From Daucus carota subsp. sativus (taxonomy: Eukaryota; Streptophyta; Magnoliopsida; Apiales; Apiaceae), in the NCBI RefSeq assembly GCF_001625215.2, contig NC_030389.2, forward strand, positions 29,873,454-29,937,453: DNA of 64,000 nucleotides. Reading direction: 5' to 3'. Shown here in pieces: positions 10,138 through 20,276 of this stretch. Within the stretch, counting starts at the first letter, position 1. Every line of letters starts with the position of its first letter. A program made the translations under genes and the position numbers. The notes beneath the pieces are model-generated. The model was not told the DNA's origin. It ran no database searches and saw only the letters and a program-made list of their open reading frames with translations.

Positions 10138-13100
10138 ATGGATATGCCCCCAGTACAACAACAACCTCAACCACAACAGCCACAACCTCCAGTCTCTCCT
10201 ACAATCCCCAAACAACCCAGAACTTCTGCATCCAGGCCTAAAAAGGCTACAAAGTCTGATGAAAACCCCTCTACCAAGAAGATCAGAACCTCTGTTGCTA
10301 CACAAGTTCTGCAGACAAAGTCTGATAAACCAGCAAACTCTGATGCTGTAAACTCTGGTGCTGTAAACACTGATCGTGTAAACTCTGAAGCTGCTTCTCC
10401 TCAAAAGCAGAAAAGAAGAAGACTGGTTGCAGCCTATGACTATGATGATCTTGAACCTGCACATGCAGTAAACTCTGAACCTATTCCTCCACCAAACTCT
10501 GACCCTGTTCAGACCAGTCCTCAACAAAAGCCAGCCAGATTCAAGAGAAGGGCTCAAAAGCCTGCGAGGGCAAAAGTCCAAATCACTGAAATAACAGACT
10601 TCACAGTTGAGGAAGAGCAAACACCATCAACTCCAGTTGCTGAACATTCTCACGCTCTGATGGTGCTTCCTATCCAAGCTGTTCCTCTAACATCTCCTAC
10701 AGCATCTTCTACTTCATCTGAAGTAGATGAAGAAATTGTTTGCAAGGAGCAAGCTACAGCTGAAGCTGAAACAGCAGTGTCTGATCCCAAATCTCCCATA
10801 TATGATCATGGCACCCCAACTCCAATTCCTCAATCTCCAATGAAGATTCCTGAGGATGCCATTGTTCATGATACAACTCCTGAAAACTACAGGTCAGATA
10901 CTGTAGTTGAAGAATCTGACAAGGTTGCAATGGAAGCACTACAGTCCCTTGCAATGACTGGTGCAGAATCTATTAAGCCAAACTCTGTTGCTCCCATTAC
11001 TGAGTCAGATAACGCAAAGTCTGTTCCTGATCCTGTTCAAGATGCTGAGAAATCTACACAAGATGATACTGAGGATAATGACAGTTCAGATGATGCCAAT
11101 GATGATGAAGTTCCTTTGTCACATCTACAACAAAAGTGGGAGTCTACCAGCCAGTATAATGCCAGGCTACAAACTCTGAACACAGACTCTGAGCCACTTC
11201 CCAGGGATCTTCAGGTTGATCCACCAAATGAAGTATGGGATAAACTCTGGCTGAGCCACCAGCATTCTCTGGAGCCAACTAAAGCTGAAGAATTCTTATC
11301 TATGGCAGAGAATAAAATTTCAAACTCTGATGTTATGTCAAGCCTCAAAGGCACAATTCTCTATCTGAAGACATTTCATCCTGCTCATGCCCAGACATCT
11401 AAATCAATAGATGGTCTCAGAACAGAAGTGGCTAATATCAAGGAGACAAATGACATGGAGAAGAAAAGGACTCTACTACCTCTGAAAGATAATGTTCAGA
11501 AGCTGGTGTCTGCAAATGAATCTCTGGACAAGAGAATGACCATCATTGAATCAACTCAAGAGAAGATGTCCAAGCAGCTTGAAGCCATCCAATCTTCACT
11601 TTCTCTGATAACTTCTATACTGATTCCTGATGAGGATGATGTCAAAAAAGGGGAGAGAGTAGCTAAGGTCAAATGCAAGTCTACTTTTCAAACTCTGAAG
11701 AGAAAGAAAAAGGATGATGATGATGATGTGGATGACTTCACAAAGCACAAGAGATTTCAAGCAGGGACTGATGGAAGAGTTTCAAACTCTGACTGTCAAA
11801 AACAGTCTAAGCAAAGCACAAAGTCTGCTCCAACTCATAATATCACATCAGGATCTAAGCAAAGACCAGTGACTGGATCAGATAAACCCATGACTGATGA
11901 AGAGCTTGCTAGATTGATTTTTGAACAAGAAAATCCAGAAGCCAAATTGGATTTAGAGTTGATTGCTGCAGAGGAAGCTGAGCTGAAGAAAGAACATGTT
12001 GAAGCTATAAACTCTGGAAAAATTCAAAAGCCTGCAAAATCAACAACCAAGCCAAAAGAAAAAGGGATATTGATCAAGGAAGCTACTGTTGCTGATCAGA
12101 GTTTACCAGTCAAAAAGGTATACTCTGAAGATGAATATACATCCAAGGGCAAAAGCAAAGTAGATGAGCACCTTGAGAAAGGCTGGGATAAGAAGAAGTC
12201 TACAATCTCTGACAAAGATCAAGTTGTAAAGGAAAAGAAATCAGAAGCTGCAATCTCTGACAAAGCTCATGTTGCAGAATCACAAAAAGGAAGATTAACC
12301 TCTGACATAGCTCAAGTTAATAAGGATGCAAAGAAAGACACAACCTCTGACAAAGCTCAAGCTGTGTTCAAACCAACAACTACTCCATTAGCTGGATTTG
12401 CAAAGCCTAGTCTGTTGACTGAGATAAGCTTTGAAAAGGGCTCAATTCAACCAATCTCTCATCATAAAGCAGGAAGAGACAAAGGAGGGCTGGGATCCAA
12501 ATATGAAAAATTTGATCAGAGTATAGGATCAAGACCAGATGACCCCTCATCTCTCTGTGCTCCCAAGACTGGAGCATTGCAAGAAAAAATGGACAAACTT
12601 GATTCAGTCCAGCTGGTGAAGAATGACAGAGGAGATAATATTTTTATCTACTTCATGTCTGATGGAACAGTGTTTAGAGTACTTGAAGCAGATCTCTATG
12701 CTAAACACTGGGAGGAATTGAGATATGTCTCACACATATTTCTAGTAAAGAACAAGTCATGTCAACACATCTCCAATCTGCTCAAAGATCAAATCAGAAG
12801 AAAGATGGGTATTACAGGAAACAAAAATGCTGGACCTTTCATTCCTAAATACTTCAATCATCAAGGACAGCTGGTTGAGATGAAGAAAAATTCAGCAAAA
12901 ATAGTAACAATAGCTGGAATCAGTACTCTTGCATTCAATGAAGAGTCTGATAAAGCTTACAATATCAGGCTGGATAGAGACTTGAGAAGAAACAAGATAT
13001 ATGATCTCAGAGCTGCAATTTATCAAACTGGAGTTTCAGATCCAGAGCTGAGAGAGATCAAGAGACAGAGGATTACAGTACTTGAAGAAGCTGAAAGAGA

Positions 13101-13155
13101 ACTCCTCAGAGGATATCTAAAGACAGCAAATGGTGTCTATGAAGCTAAGGAGTAA
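10138..13155 (+). CDS. post-pol ORF B of the copia element (1005 aa, env-like position)
   Basis: A long uninterrupted ORF lies between pol and the 3' LTR. Residues 1-35 are Pro/Gln-rich (MDMPPVQQQPQPQQPQPPV). Residues about 40-420 are disordered and acidic, with repeated NSD/NSE/NSG tripeptides encoded by AAACTCTGA words. Residues about 420-490 form a probable coiled coil (KKRTLLPLKDNVQKLVSANE). Residues about 550-800 are Lys-rich with several SDKAQ-type repeats. Residues about 820-1005 look folded (VQLVKNDRGDNIFIYFMSDG, then ELREIKRQRITVLEEAEREL). By position it matches the env-like ORF of Sireviruses, but I see no clear signal peptide, transmembrane helix or fusion peptide, so an envelope role is not supported by this sequence. 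No stop breaks it. Confidence 0.7.
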   Translation: MDMPPVQQQPQPQQPQPPVSPTIPKQPRTSASRPKKATKSDENPSTKKIRTSVATQVLQTKSDKPANSDAVNSGAVNTDRVNSEAASPQKQKRRRLVAAYDYDDLEPAHAVNSEPIPPPNSDPVQTSPQQKPARFKRRAQKPARAKVQITEITDFTVEEEQTPSTPVAEHSHALMVLPIQAVPLTSPTASSTSSEVDEEIVCKEQATAEAETAVSDPKSPIYDHGTPTPIPQSPMKIPEDAIVHDTTPENYRSDTVVEESDKVAMEALQSLAMTGAESIKPNSVAPITESDNAKSVPDPVQDAEKSTQDDTEDNDSSDDANDDEVPLSHLQQKWESTSQYNARLQTLNTDSEPLPRDLQVDPPNEVWDKLWLSHQHSLEPTKAEEFLSMAENKISNSDVMSSLKGTILYLKTFHPAHAQTSKSIDGLRTEVANIKETNDMEKKRTLLPLKDNVQKLVSANESLDKRMTIIESTQEKMSKQLEAIQSSLSLITSILIPDEDDVKKGERVAKVKCKSTFQTLKRKKKDDDDDVDDFTKHKRFQAGTDGRVSNSDCQKQSKQSTKSAPTHNITSGSKQRPVTGSDKPMTDEELARLIFEQENPEAKLDLELIAAEEAELKKEHVEAINSGKIQKPAKSTTKPKEKGILIKEATVADQSLPVKKVYSEDEYTSKGKSKVDEHLEKGWDKKKSTISDKDQVVKEKKSEAAISDKAHVAESQKGRLTSDIAQVNKDAKKDTTSDKAQAVFKPTTTPLAGFAKPSLLTEISFEKGSIQPISHHKAGRDKGGLGSKYEKFDQSIGSRPDDPSSLCAPKTGALQEKMDKLDSVQLVKNDRGDNIFIYFMSDGTVFRVLEADLYAKHWEELRYVSHIFLVKNKSCQHISNLLKDQIRRKMGITGNKNAGPFIPKYFNHQGQLVEMKKNSAKIVTIAGISTLAFNEESDKAYNIRLDRDLRRNKIYDLRAAIYQTGVSDPELREIKRQRITVLEEAERELLRGYLKTANGVYEAKE

Positions 13156-13273
13156 AGTATCTGTAAGTTTTAAAAGTTTTCTGTTGTATAGTTAAACTCT
13201 GTTGCATTTGACTTATCTGTTTTGACATCATCAATTATCTGTTAACTTGCACATAACATATTTATGCACAAGT

Positions 13274-13283
13274 TGGGGGAGAT
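13274..13283 (+). other. polypurine tract
   Basis: TTGGGGGAGAT lies immediately before the TGTTAG start of the 3' LTR and is the expected plus-strand DNA primer site. Confidence 0.8.
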
Positions 13284-13853
13284 TGTTAGATATAATTGAT
13301 GATTACTAATGTTCTTAAAGTTTGTTTTAGAACAGGAGTGATCAGAGTTTAAGCTGGAAGCTGATCAGAGTTTGATGAAGCTGATCAGAGTTTAGTAAAG
13401 TCTGACCAGAGTTTGATAAAGTCTGATCAGAGTTTACATAATCAAGACTCGTCAGAGTTTACACGTGGAAAGAGCTCAGAAGCGGATATACTTCAAGGAA
13501 GGATAGAAGCTGAGGAGTGATTTGCTGACTATGGAAACTAAACAGAAAACTGGAGCAATCTTTGATTGATAGAATACATAGCTGATTTATAGGATATCAA
13601 ATCAGAGATTGATTTTGTAACTGTGTCTATATAAACACAGATTAGGGTTACTCTATAAGAGTTGAGTTATCGAGTACATTGTTAAGAACCCTAGCAGCTC
13701 TTAGTGATAAAATATAAATCACTGAGAGAGTTTTTGTAACCATTCAAGCTTTGTGAATAAGAGTTTATTGTTTTCAATCTCTTATATTGTCATACTGTGT
13801 TACATATTGTGATCACTATATCATCTTGTATAGTGAGTTTATAGGACCTAACA
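13284..13853 (+). repeat. 3' LTR of the plus-strand copia element (570 bp)
   Basis: It begins TGTTAGATATAATTG and ends AGGACCTAACA, giving the inverted TGTTAG/CTAACA ends. A TATA box (TCTATATAAACACAG) is at about 13627-13636. A dense array of a short repeat lies in U3. The matching 5' LTR is not in the window. Confidence 0.88.
13340..13460 (+). promoter_or_regulatory. six-copy GATCAGAGTTT array in the LTR U3
   Basis: Copies of (G)ATCAGAGTTT or close variants start near 13340, 13363, 13383, 13404, 13425 and 13451, spaced about 20 bp, some 170-290 bp upstream of the LTR TATA box. The same word as its reverse complement (AAACTCTGA) is spread through the body of the element. Confidence 0.75.
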
Positions 13854-15082
13854 AGGAAGATTGCATATCATTTATTATCATATTGAACTGATATATTCTA
13901 TTTTAACAATCTAAAATATTAATAACGTACTGTTTTTAAATCATAACCAATCAATATAGTCAATATCATTGAAGCAAAATGTCTTACAGATTCAGCAAAT
14001 TTTACATAACATTTTACGGGTCTTATTTAACCAACGATTATAGTCAATGCCGTTGGAGAGGCTCTTAACTTATTAACTTTGAATTCTTTCTTGCCATCAT
14101 GCTGTCTACTTATTTTGATATTAATATCATACATATAAAATATTTTATCATTTAAAATGTGATTTATCCTTGTATTTAAATTTCTGGAAGAAATATTATT
14201 TAAAACAAATCGAATTTGTGTAAACTCACAAATTTTTAATTATTTCCTGTCATTATTATGCTAACTTGTTATTTATGTTGTTTTTTTTTGACAAAACTTG
14301 TTATTTATGTTTTAATATATGTAGATGTATCAACTTGACCACACTCAATTTGAGCTTTCGACCGTAATTATAATTCAAACTCCATACAAAATTTCATCAT
14401 TGAAAATCATGTAGATTTAACATCTTGGACATTCGATCACACCAAACACAAAAAAAACATATCAAACATTTGAGAAAATAAATAACATCCAAATAAATTA
14501 GTAACAAGCTCGCCAAGAAAATTTTTTATCAAACAAACAATAAATATATAAAGGTAGAAATCTTATCCGTGAAGGAATTTTATTGAAAAAACAAGAATAA
14601 AATAAAAATGATAATTAATTTGATATTTTCCACCGGTGAAAATCCACTGCGAAAAAAGAAAAGAGTCCAAAAAGTGTTTACTGAATTAAAAAAAACCGTT
14701 GCTTTTGCATATAGCCTAGCCATATAATAATATTTCTTTTTAAAATCAGGAAATCATTTTTATTGAAATATTTTCATGAAAATGACAATTTGTGCCTACG
14801 GTAGGCCTTAAAAGAAAAGAAAAAGGTTATTAGAAAAAAGAAAAAAGTTACTACTACTCGAAGAAAACTATTAGGTCATCTCCAAACTAAAATTTATTGA
14901 TTTTTCAAAGTTTTTCGTCATATAATCAGACTATGATTTGAGTTGTCTAGTAAAGTCGGTGACAATGAAGTTTCATAGGTCAGTGCCGGTGCAACCGAAA
15001 ATCAGAATTGAACAAGAGATAGGAGTCCAAATTGGTAGAACGAAACGATCCTTCACCGGGGCGGCGGCAGGTTAAACCCATA
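13854..15082. other. intergenic, no gene recognised
   Basis: AT-rich sequence with short A and T tracts. No ORF or terminal-repeat element could be supported. Confidence 0.5.
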
Positions 15083-15332
15083 CTCTCTCCGTCCCAGTGA
15101 ATTATATACAGTTTTTTTTGGACGTCCCATCAATTGTATACATTCCAAAAGTAGTAAACTTTGTAGTAAACTTTTATAATATAAAATATCATTACACCAA
15201 CTACTTTCCTCCACTATCTCTATTCTATAATAATATAAACACTATTACACCCACTACTTTCCTCAACTATCTCCAATTTATTGGTCTCCGTGTCCCAGCC
15301 ATTTATATACAAATGGTTGGGAACGGAGGGAG
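15083..15332. mobile_element. Stowaway-like MITE (250 bp)
   Basis: It starts CTCTCTCCGTCCCAG and ends GGGAACGGAGGGAG, the Stowaway (Tc1/mariner) terminal inverted repeat, flanked by TA on both sides (15081-15082 and 15333-15334). The interior resembles the copy starting at 30063. Confidence 0.88.
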
Positions 15333-17028
15333 TAAATTGCAGTCACGTAGCCTATGAGTCCTTCAATACTCAACGGATTCACAGAGTGCCAAGAAAACAT
15401 ATGTCAAGTTTAATTTGAATTTTATCTGGGGCTGCACAAAGATCTAGAATGGGACCGAACCGGAACGTATTGACGATCAGATATTTTAAATTCATGGGCA
15501 GATATGTCAGTCTCATAACAACAACTCCTTTATTCCAAACATTGAAAATTTTCTAATTAAAAACTGTGTTGGCAATACTGAAAAATAAAAATACAGACGA
15601 TTTCATGAAAATATCATATTTCAGTAATCAGTCGTACTCGGCTAGTGATTACATTTTGACAAATAATAACAAAATGTGTTACGAATTCGACAAAATTTAC
15701 TAATTTCATTGAGGAAGCTCGGAGACATTATGTAAAAATTGCTACTCTGTAATGAAGTTTATTTTGATGATAAATATATTGATCTATATTGTAGTTATAG
15801 CATGTTATTATTATCATTTCAAGTTTTTGTAAATAGAATATATTATATTAATATGATAATTGATGATGTGACATTTGCAACATATCTCTAGCAGTTCGAC
15901 AAATTATAAATAAGGATATTTTCATGAGAATATTTATATATTTTTAATTTTCAATATGTCAACTTATTTTTTAGCTCGGGTTTTTTCATGATTGGAGTGA
16001 CATGTAAAATTATAGACAAAGGAGAGTATAATTAGAGTGAGTTTCACAAGATTATTTATATTTTTTATCTTTAATATGTCAACTCATTTTTTACTTGAGG
16101 GGTTTTTCATGATTGGAGCTGTTTTTATATTTAATTTTTGAATCATGACGGTTTGTACCAGTTACTTCTAAATTATATTATTAAATTTGAAATATAAAAA
16201 ATTTGGTTTGCGGTGTTTTTTTAATTTGTTATATTATTTTCTATTATAATTAATATATACTGGAACATTATCACGAAATTATATCCATTTTTAATTAATT
16301 TTTTGATGTTATTAAGAACTTCTCAAACATGTTAAACAAAAAAATATTTTTAACTCAGAAAATAAGAATATTAGTTCAAACACGTTTGTTATATATGTAA
16401 AATTATTTTAATTAAAAAAATATATTTTTCTGACATAATTTTATCTTCACAACAAAAATAAATATTATGATACACTGGTGGCATGTGTTATAAGTTAATC
16501 AATATATATTCTAAATTTTAAAAAAATATTCTATTTTAGTATTATTTTGATTTTAAAGTAAACAAATTATTTTTGTGTTAATATAAATTTAGAAATAATC
16601 ACATATTTAAGAGTTTTTAGATAAAAGTAAGTTATAAATACACGAGTCTCGATTTATTTATGTAAGACATTTATTCATTTATAGTATTGGTCATGATTAT
16701 TGAAATATTTTATATCCTTTTTAATTTTCTTCGCTCATATATTTTAATATTTTTAATTTTCATCTTTTGATTATGTAAAGTAAGAAGTGAAATAATTAAA
16801 TTTGTTCAACAATTTCAAAAAGAAAAATAAAAATTAAATTTGTTCAAGAGTGATTGATCCAAGTTTTTGTCAAGTCATCAGGACTCATACATCATCCACG
16901 ACTTACTCCCCAAGAAAATGTGTGAGCCTTGACTACCCAGGCTGCTCAACTTGCCAAACCACACACTATAAATAGCCCATGCACACTTTCACATTTCTAT
17001 CACAACTCAATCTCAGCTATTACCAACA
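15333..17028. other. intergenic region and BBE-like promoter
   Basis: Very AT-rich with no gene seen. The last 170 bp form a promoter: a TATA box (CACTATAAATAGCCC, about 16965-16976) stands about 55 bp before the start codon. TTGAC words occur at 16929-16933 and nearby, which could bind WRKY factors. Confidence 0.55.
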
Positions 17029-18663
17029 ATGAACACATCTTCATTTCTTCAACTTCTCTTTTTAACCATTTCACTAGCTTCAGTTCTGTCATCTGATTCC
17101 CACCAGCATTTTATTCATTGCCTTACTAGATTTTCTCCAAACCCGAATTCGATATCTCAAGTTATTTACACACCACAGAACTTATCTTATGATTCTGTAC
17201 TAAAATTCTCTATACACAACCTTAGATTCGCGTCCTCGGCCACTCCAAAGCCTCTTGTCATTGTCACCCCTAGGCAAGAATCTCAGGTCCAAACTGTCAT
17301 TTATTGCGCGAAGAAGCATGACATTAGAATGAGGATTCGAGGAGGAGGCCATGATTATGAGGGACTTTCTTATGCAACAAAGGCTCCTTTTGTATTGCTT
17401 GATATGAAATATTTTAGTGCAGTTAGTGTTGATCATTTAGCAGCCACTGCATGGGTGCAATCCGGTGCAACTTTGGGTGAACTTTACTATAGTATCGCGC
17501 AAAAGAGTGATACACTTGCATTCCCTGGAGGCATTTGGTGCACTGTTGGTGTCACTGGACTCATTAGTGGTGGAGGATATGGCACGTTGAGACGTAAATA
17601 TGGTCTTGCTGCTGATAATGTGATGGATGCACGTCTAATTGATGCTAATGGGAGAATTTTGGACCGAAAGTCCATGGGGGAGGATCTTTTCTGGGCTATT
17701 AGAGGAGGGGGCGCTTCAAGCTTCGGGGTCATTCTTTCTTGGAAGGTGAAACTAGTAAAAGTTCCACGTATAGTCACTGGCTTTCGTGTCTACAGAACCT
17801 TAGAGCAGAATGGCACTGAACTGGTGCACAAGTGGCAAACTATTGCGCCAAGACTTCCAAAAGAAGCTGAACTCAGACTTCTTATTAATGTTATTTGGAC
17901 AAATAAAACCAATGGACAGATCAAAACACCTCAGGATGCTGAACCAATCTCTGGTGCAGATGAGAAAACATTAAGATTTGAATTCGTAGGCTCGTTTCTT
18001 GGACCAGCAGAGGAATTTGTTTTGTTGATGAAAGAAAAGTTTCCAGAACTTGGTGTGGTGAAAGAAGATTGTTTGGAGGTCACTTACATCCAAATGGCAC
18101 TTATTTTTTCACTTTTTAAAGCCCAAGATTCACCTACTTTACTTCTCAATAGAACTTCATACACCATTCCTTTCAAAGCCAAATCAAGCTTTGTGAATAA
18201 GCCAATCCCCATAGAAAGATTGGAAGGGATATGGAAGCATCTTCTGAAACAAAGGCCAACAATGACGAATTTGATGCTCACATCCTACGGAGGAAGAATG
18301 GAAGAGATTTCCGAGTCTGCAATTCCATTCCCACACAGAGCTGGAACGTTGTACATGATGTACATGAGAGTAACCACTATGGGACAGAGTACTAATCCTG
18401 CTGATGCGAATGCAATGGAATGGATCAGAAGCTTGTACGAATATGTGGCACCATTTACAGCGAATCAAAGTGCATACTTGAATTATAATGATCTTGATTT
18501 AGGAGTCAACAATGAGTATGGTCCTACGAGCTATGAACAAGCAAGTGCCTGGGGTAAAAAGTATTTTAAGAAGAATTTCGACAGATTGGTCAGAGTAAAG
18601 TCAGTAGTTGATCCAAGTAATTTTTTCAGACATGAGCAGAGCATCCCTCCTGCAAGACCTTGA
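17029..18663 (+). CDS. berberine bridge enzyme-like FAD-linked oxidase (544 aa)
   Basis: Secreted flavoprotein oxidase of the BBE-like (FAD_binding_4 plus C-terminal BBE) family. Residues 1-22 form a signal peptide ending near VLSSDS. The FAD domain spans about 73-250. RIRGGGHDYEGLSY carries the flavin-linking His108, and GGIWCTVGVTGLISGGGYG carries the second flavin-linking Cys171, so a bicovalent flavin is expected. The C-terminal block LNYNDLDLGVN...FFRHEQSIPP matches the BBE domain. The gene has no intron and normal length. The usual catalytic-helix motif is diverged (EVTYIQMALIFSLF), so the substrate cannot be predicted; family members oxidise alkaloids, sugars, oligogalacturonides or monolignols. 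It lies directly upstream of two P450 genes. Its 3' half was duplicated at 22671-23460. Confidence 0.93.
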   Translation: MNTSSFLQLLFLTISLASVLSSDSHQHFIHCLTRFSPNPNSISQVIYTPQNLSYDSVLKFSIHNLRFASSATPKPLVIVTPRQESQVQTVIYCAKKHDIRMRIRGGGHDYEGLSYATKAPFVLLDMKYFSAVSVDHLAATAWVQSGATLGELYYSIAQKSDTLAFPGGIWCTVGVTGLISGGGYGTLRRKYGLAADNVMDARLIDANGRILDRKSMGEDLFWAIRGGGASSFGVILSWKVKLVKVPRIVTGFRVYRTLEQNGTELVHKWQTIAPRLPKEAELRLLINVIWTNKTNGQIKTPQDAEPISGADEKTLRFEFVGSFLGPAEEFVLLMKEKFPELGVVKEDCLEVTYIQMALIFSLFKAQDSPTLLLNRTSYTIPFKAKSSFVNKPIPIERLEGIWKHLLKQRPTMTNLMLTSYGGRMEEISESAIPFPHRAGTLYMMYMRVTTMGQSTNPADANAMEWIRSLYEYVAPFTANQSAYLNYNDLDLGVNNEYGPTSYEQASAWGKKYFKKNFDRLVRVKSVVDPSNFFRHEQSIPPARP

Positions 18664-18943
18664 TGGTCTGCTGAATGATCTCGTCTGTATCAGTCATTTA
18701 TTTCTATAAACGAGTCTGCTTGCAAGTCCGTGGAAGCAATAACATGATCAGCTGCCCTAAACTTAAATTTTTTATTTTATTTTATTTATATATTTTTTTT
18801 TGTCATAAGACTTTCACGTCATTGAATTGTACCGAAATACAATACCGAAAAGATCGGAGAGCTTCTTTCATACATGAAAAAATTTCATCTAATCAAAGGA
18901 CAAAAATTAGATAAAAATTTTGATGTCTTAAAAAAAACACTCG

Positions 18944-19174
18944 AAAGAAAAGATTTGCGGAACTAAGAGGAAAGGAAAACTTTCATTCAAAAAAGTCTAC
19001 CGACTAACCAAAGGTCATGCAAAGAAAAGATTTGCGGAACTAAGAGGAAAGGAAAACTTTCATTCAAAAAAGTCTACCGACTAATTAAAGGTCATGCAAA
19101 GAAAAGATTTGCGGAACTAAGAGGAAAGGAAAACTTTCATTCAAAAAAGTCTACCGACTAACCAAAGGTCATGC
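18944..19174 (+). repeat. three-copy 77 bp tandem repeat
   Basis: Units at 18944-19020, 19021-19097 and 19098-19174 are almost identical (AAAGAAAAGATTTGCGG to AAAGGTCATGC); the middle copy has ATTAAAG for ACCAAAG. It lies about 280 bp after the BBE-like stop codon. No coding potential. Confidence 0.93.
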
Positions 19175-20276
19175 AGAGATGGGCCCGGAAATTTAGCCAA
19201 TAAAACTTCAATGACTGAAAAGAAAATCCCGATGAAAAACAAAATCCGCGGAAAGAAAAAAAGGGGGAGAAAAAGGGAGGAAAAGAAGAATCAAGCATGG
19301 GAGATTATGTCAGGCACCGAAACAAAGTCATCTAAAATGACACAATCGTTAATAAACGACAAACAAAATCGCAATATACGATAAAAACCCATCAACTATG
19401 GTACTCTCTCGATAGGGGCACAATTATTAAAACTAAAGACGAATCATATATAAGATAAATATATTAAAAAGCACTGAAACAAAAGATTTTGAGCTAATAC
19501 CATTATCGTGGGGTCAATTCACACGATTCTTACCTTATCGAATATAAATATATGTAATCATCGGTAATGGCTAAAATTGAATTAAAATTGCATAACTAAT
19601 CCTTGACTCATCTCAATTGATTTACCATCAAATCAAAATCTTGAAATCGAGTAGATCTGAAATCTTGGAACGGATTCGTGGGGAGTATTATTGCGAAAAC
19701 GAGAATAAATCAAGCAACATAAACTGATACGGAGCTTTTCGTCGGTGAAAATCGATGAAATCTCCGATGGCGGCCGGAAAAAAGAAGAAAGAGAGGAGGT
19801 TAGGGTTTTTTTTTAAAGAGAGGAGGCTAGGAAAAAATTTAGGATGTACATGTTCTAGCATGAAATATGAATTTATGAAAAAAATCAAAAAAAAACAAAA
19901 AATAAATAATCAGAATCCAGTTAAAAGAATACCAGATAAATTCAGACTGATTAAAACATCAGAATTTAATATTTGATGAAAAGGCCTAAACAATCACAAC
20001 CAGATTGGTGAACACAATGATAAGAAAGAACTAGACAGCTGCATGTTAGAGATAGCTATATGTTGCCTGAGAAACTAGGTACCGAAATGTTTGGTGAGAG
20101 TAGCTTCTCAATTACATTTTACATAAAAAAAAACTACTTAGTACAGTCTCGCGTATATGTTATTCATGATGCACTGCAATTGACTACAAGATGTACATTG
20201 ATATGGATTAGAGCTGCACTATATAACTGCTTCCAATTGTAATCTCAAATAACATAAGCAAAACACAAATCCTAAG
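19175..20276 (+). promoter_or_regulatory. intergenic region and promoter of P450 copy 1
   Basis: No gene is recognised in 19175-19838. From about 19841 begins a block (AGGATGTACATGTTCTAGCATG onward) that recurs at about 23488 and 24283, upstream of P450 copy 2. A TATA-like ACTATATAACTGC at about 20218-20228 precedes the ATG by about 50 bp and is conserved at 24510. Confidence 0.55.

Larger units (their letters stand above)
7173..13853 (+). mobile_element. second copia element with extra ORFs after pol, 5' part displaced
   Basis: The plus-strand fragment contains the end of reverse transcriptase and RNase H, a long non-coding stretch, two large ORFs, a polypurine tract and a 570 bp 3' LTR. 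Its protein is related to the minus-strand element (same [18 protein letters not shown] region), but its LTR is unrelated in sequence, so it is a different family. Large ORFs between pol and the 3' LTR are characteristic of env-like Sireviruses. The 5' LTR, gag and most of pol are absent here. They are expected left of the window, on the far side of the minus-strand insertion. Confidence 0.8.

Noticed and set aside
1-13853. The two copia pieces as one element broken by an inversion.
   Set aside because: Both pieces contain the same RT/RNase H stretch and their LTRs are unrelated in sequence, so they are two different elements.
13854-17028. CRISPR-like or satellite arrays in AT-rich spacers.
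   Set aside because: No regularly spaced repeats; a plant nuclear context makes CRISPR implausible.
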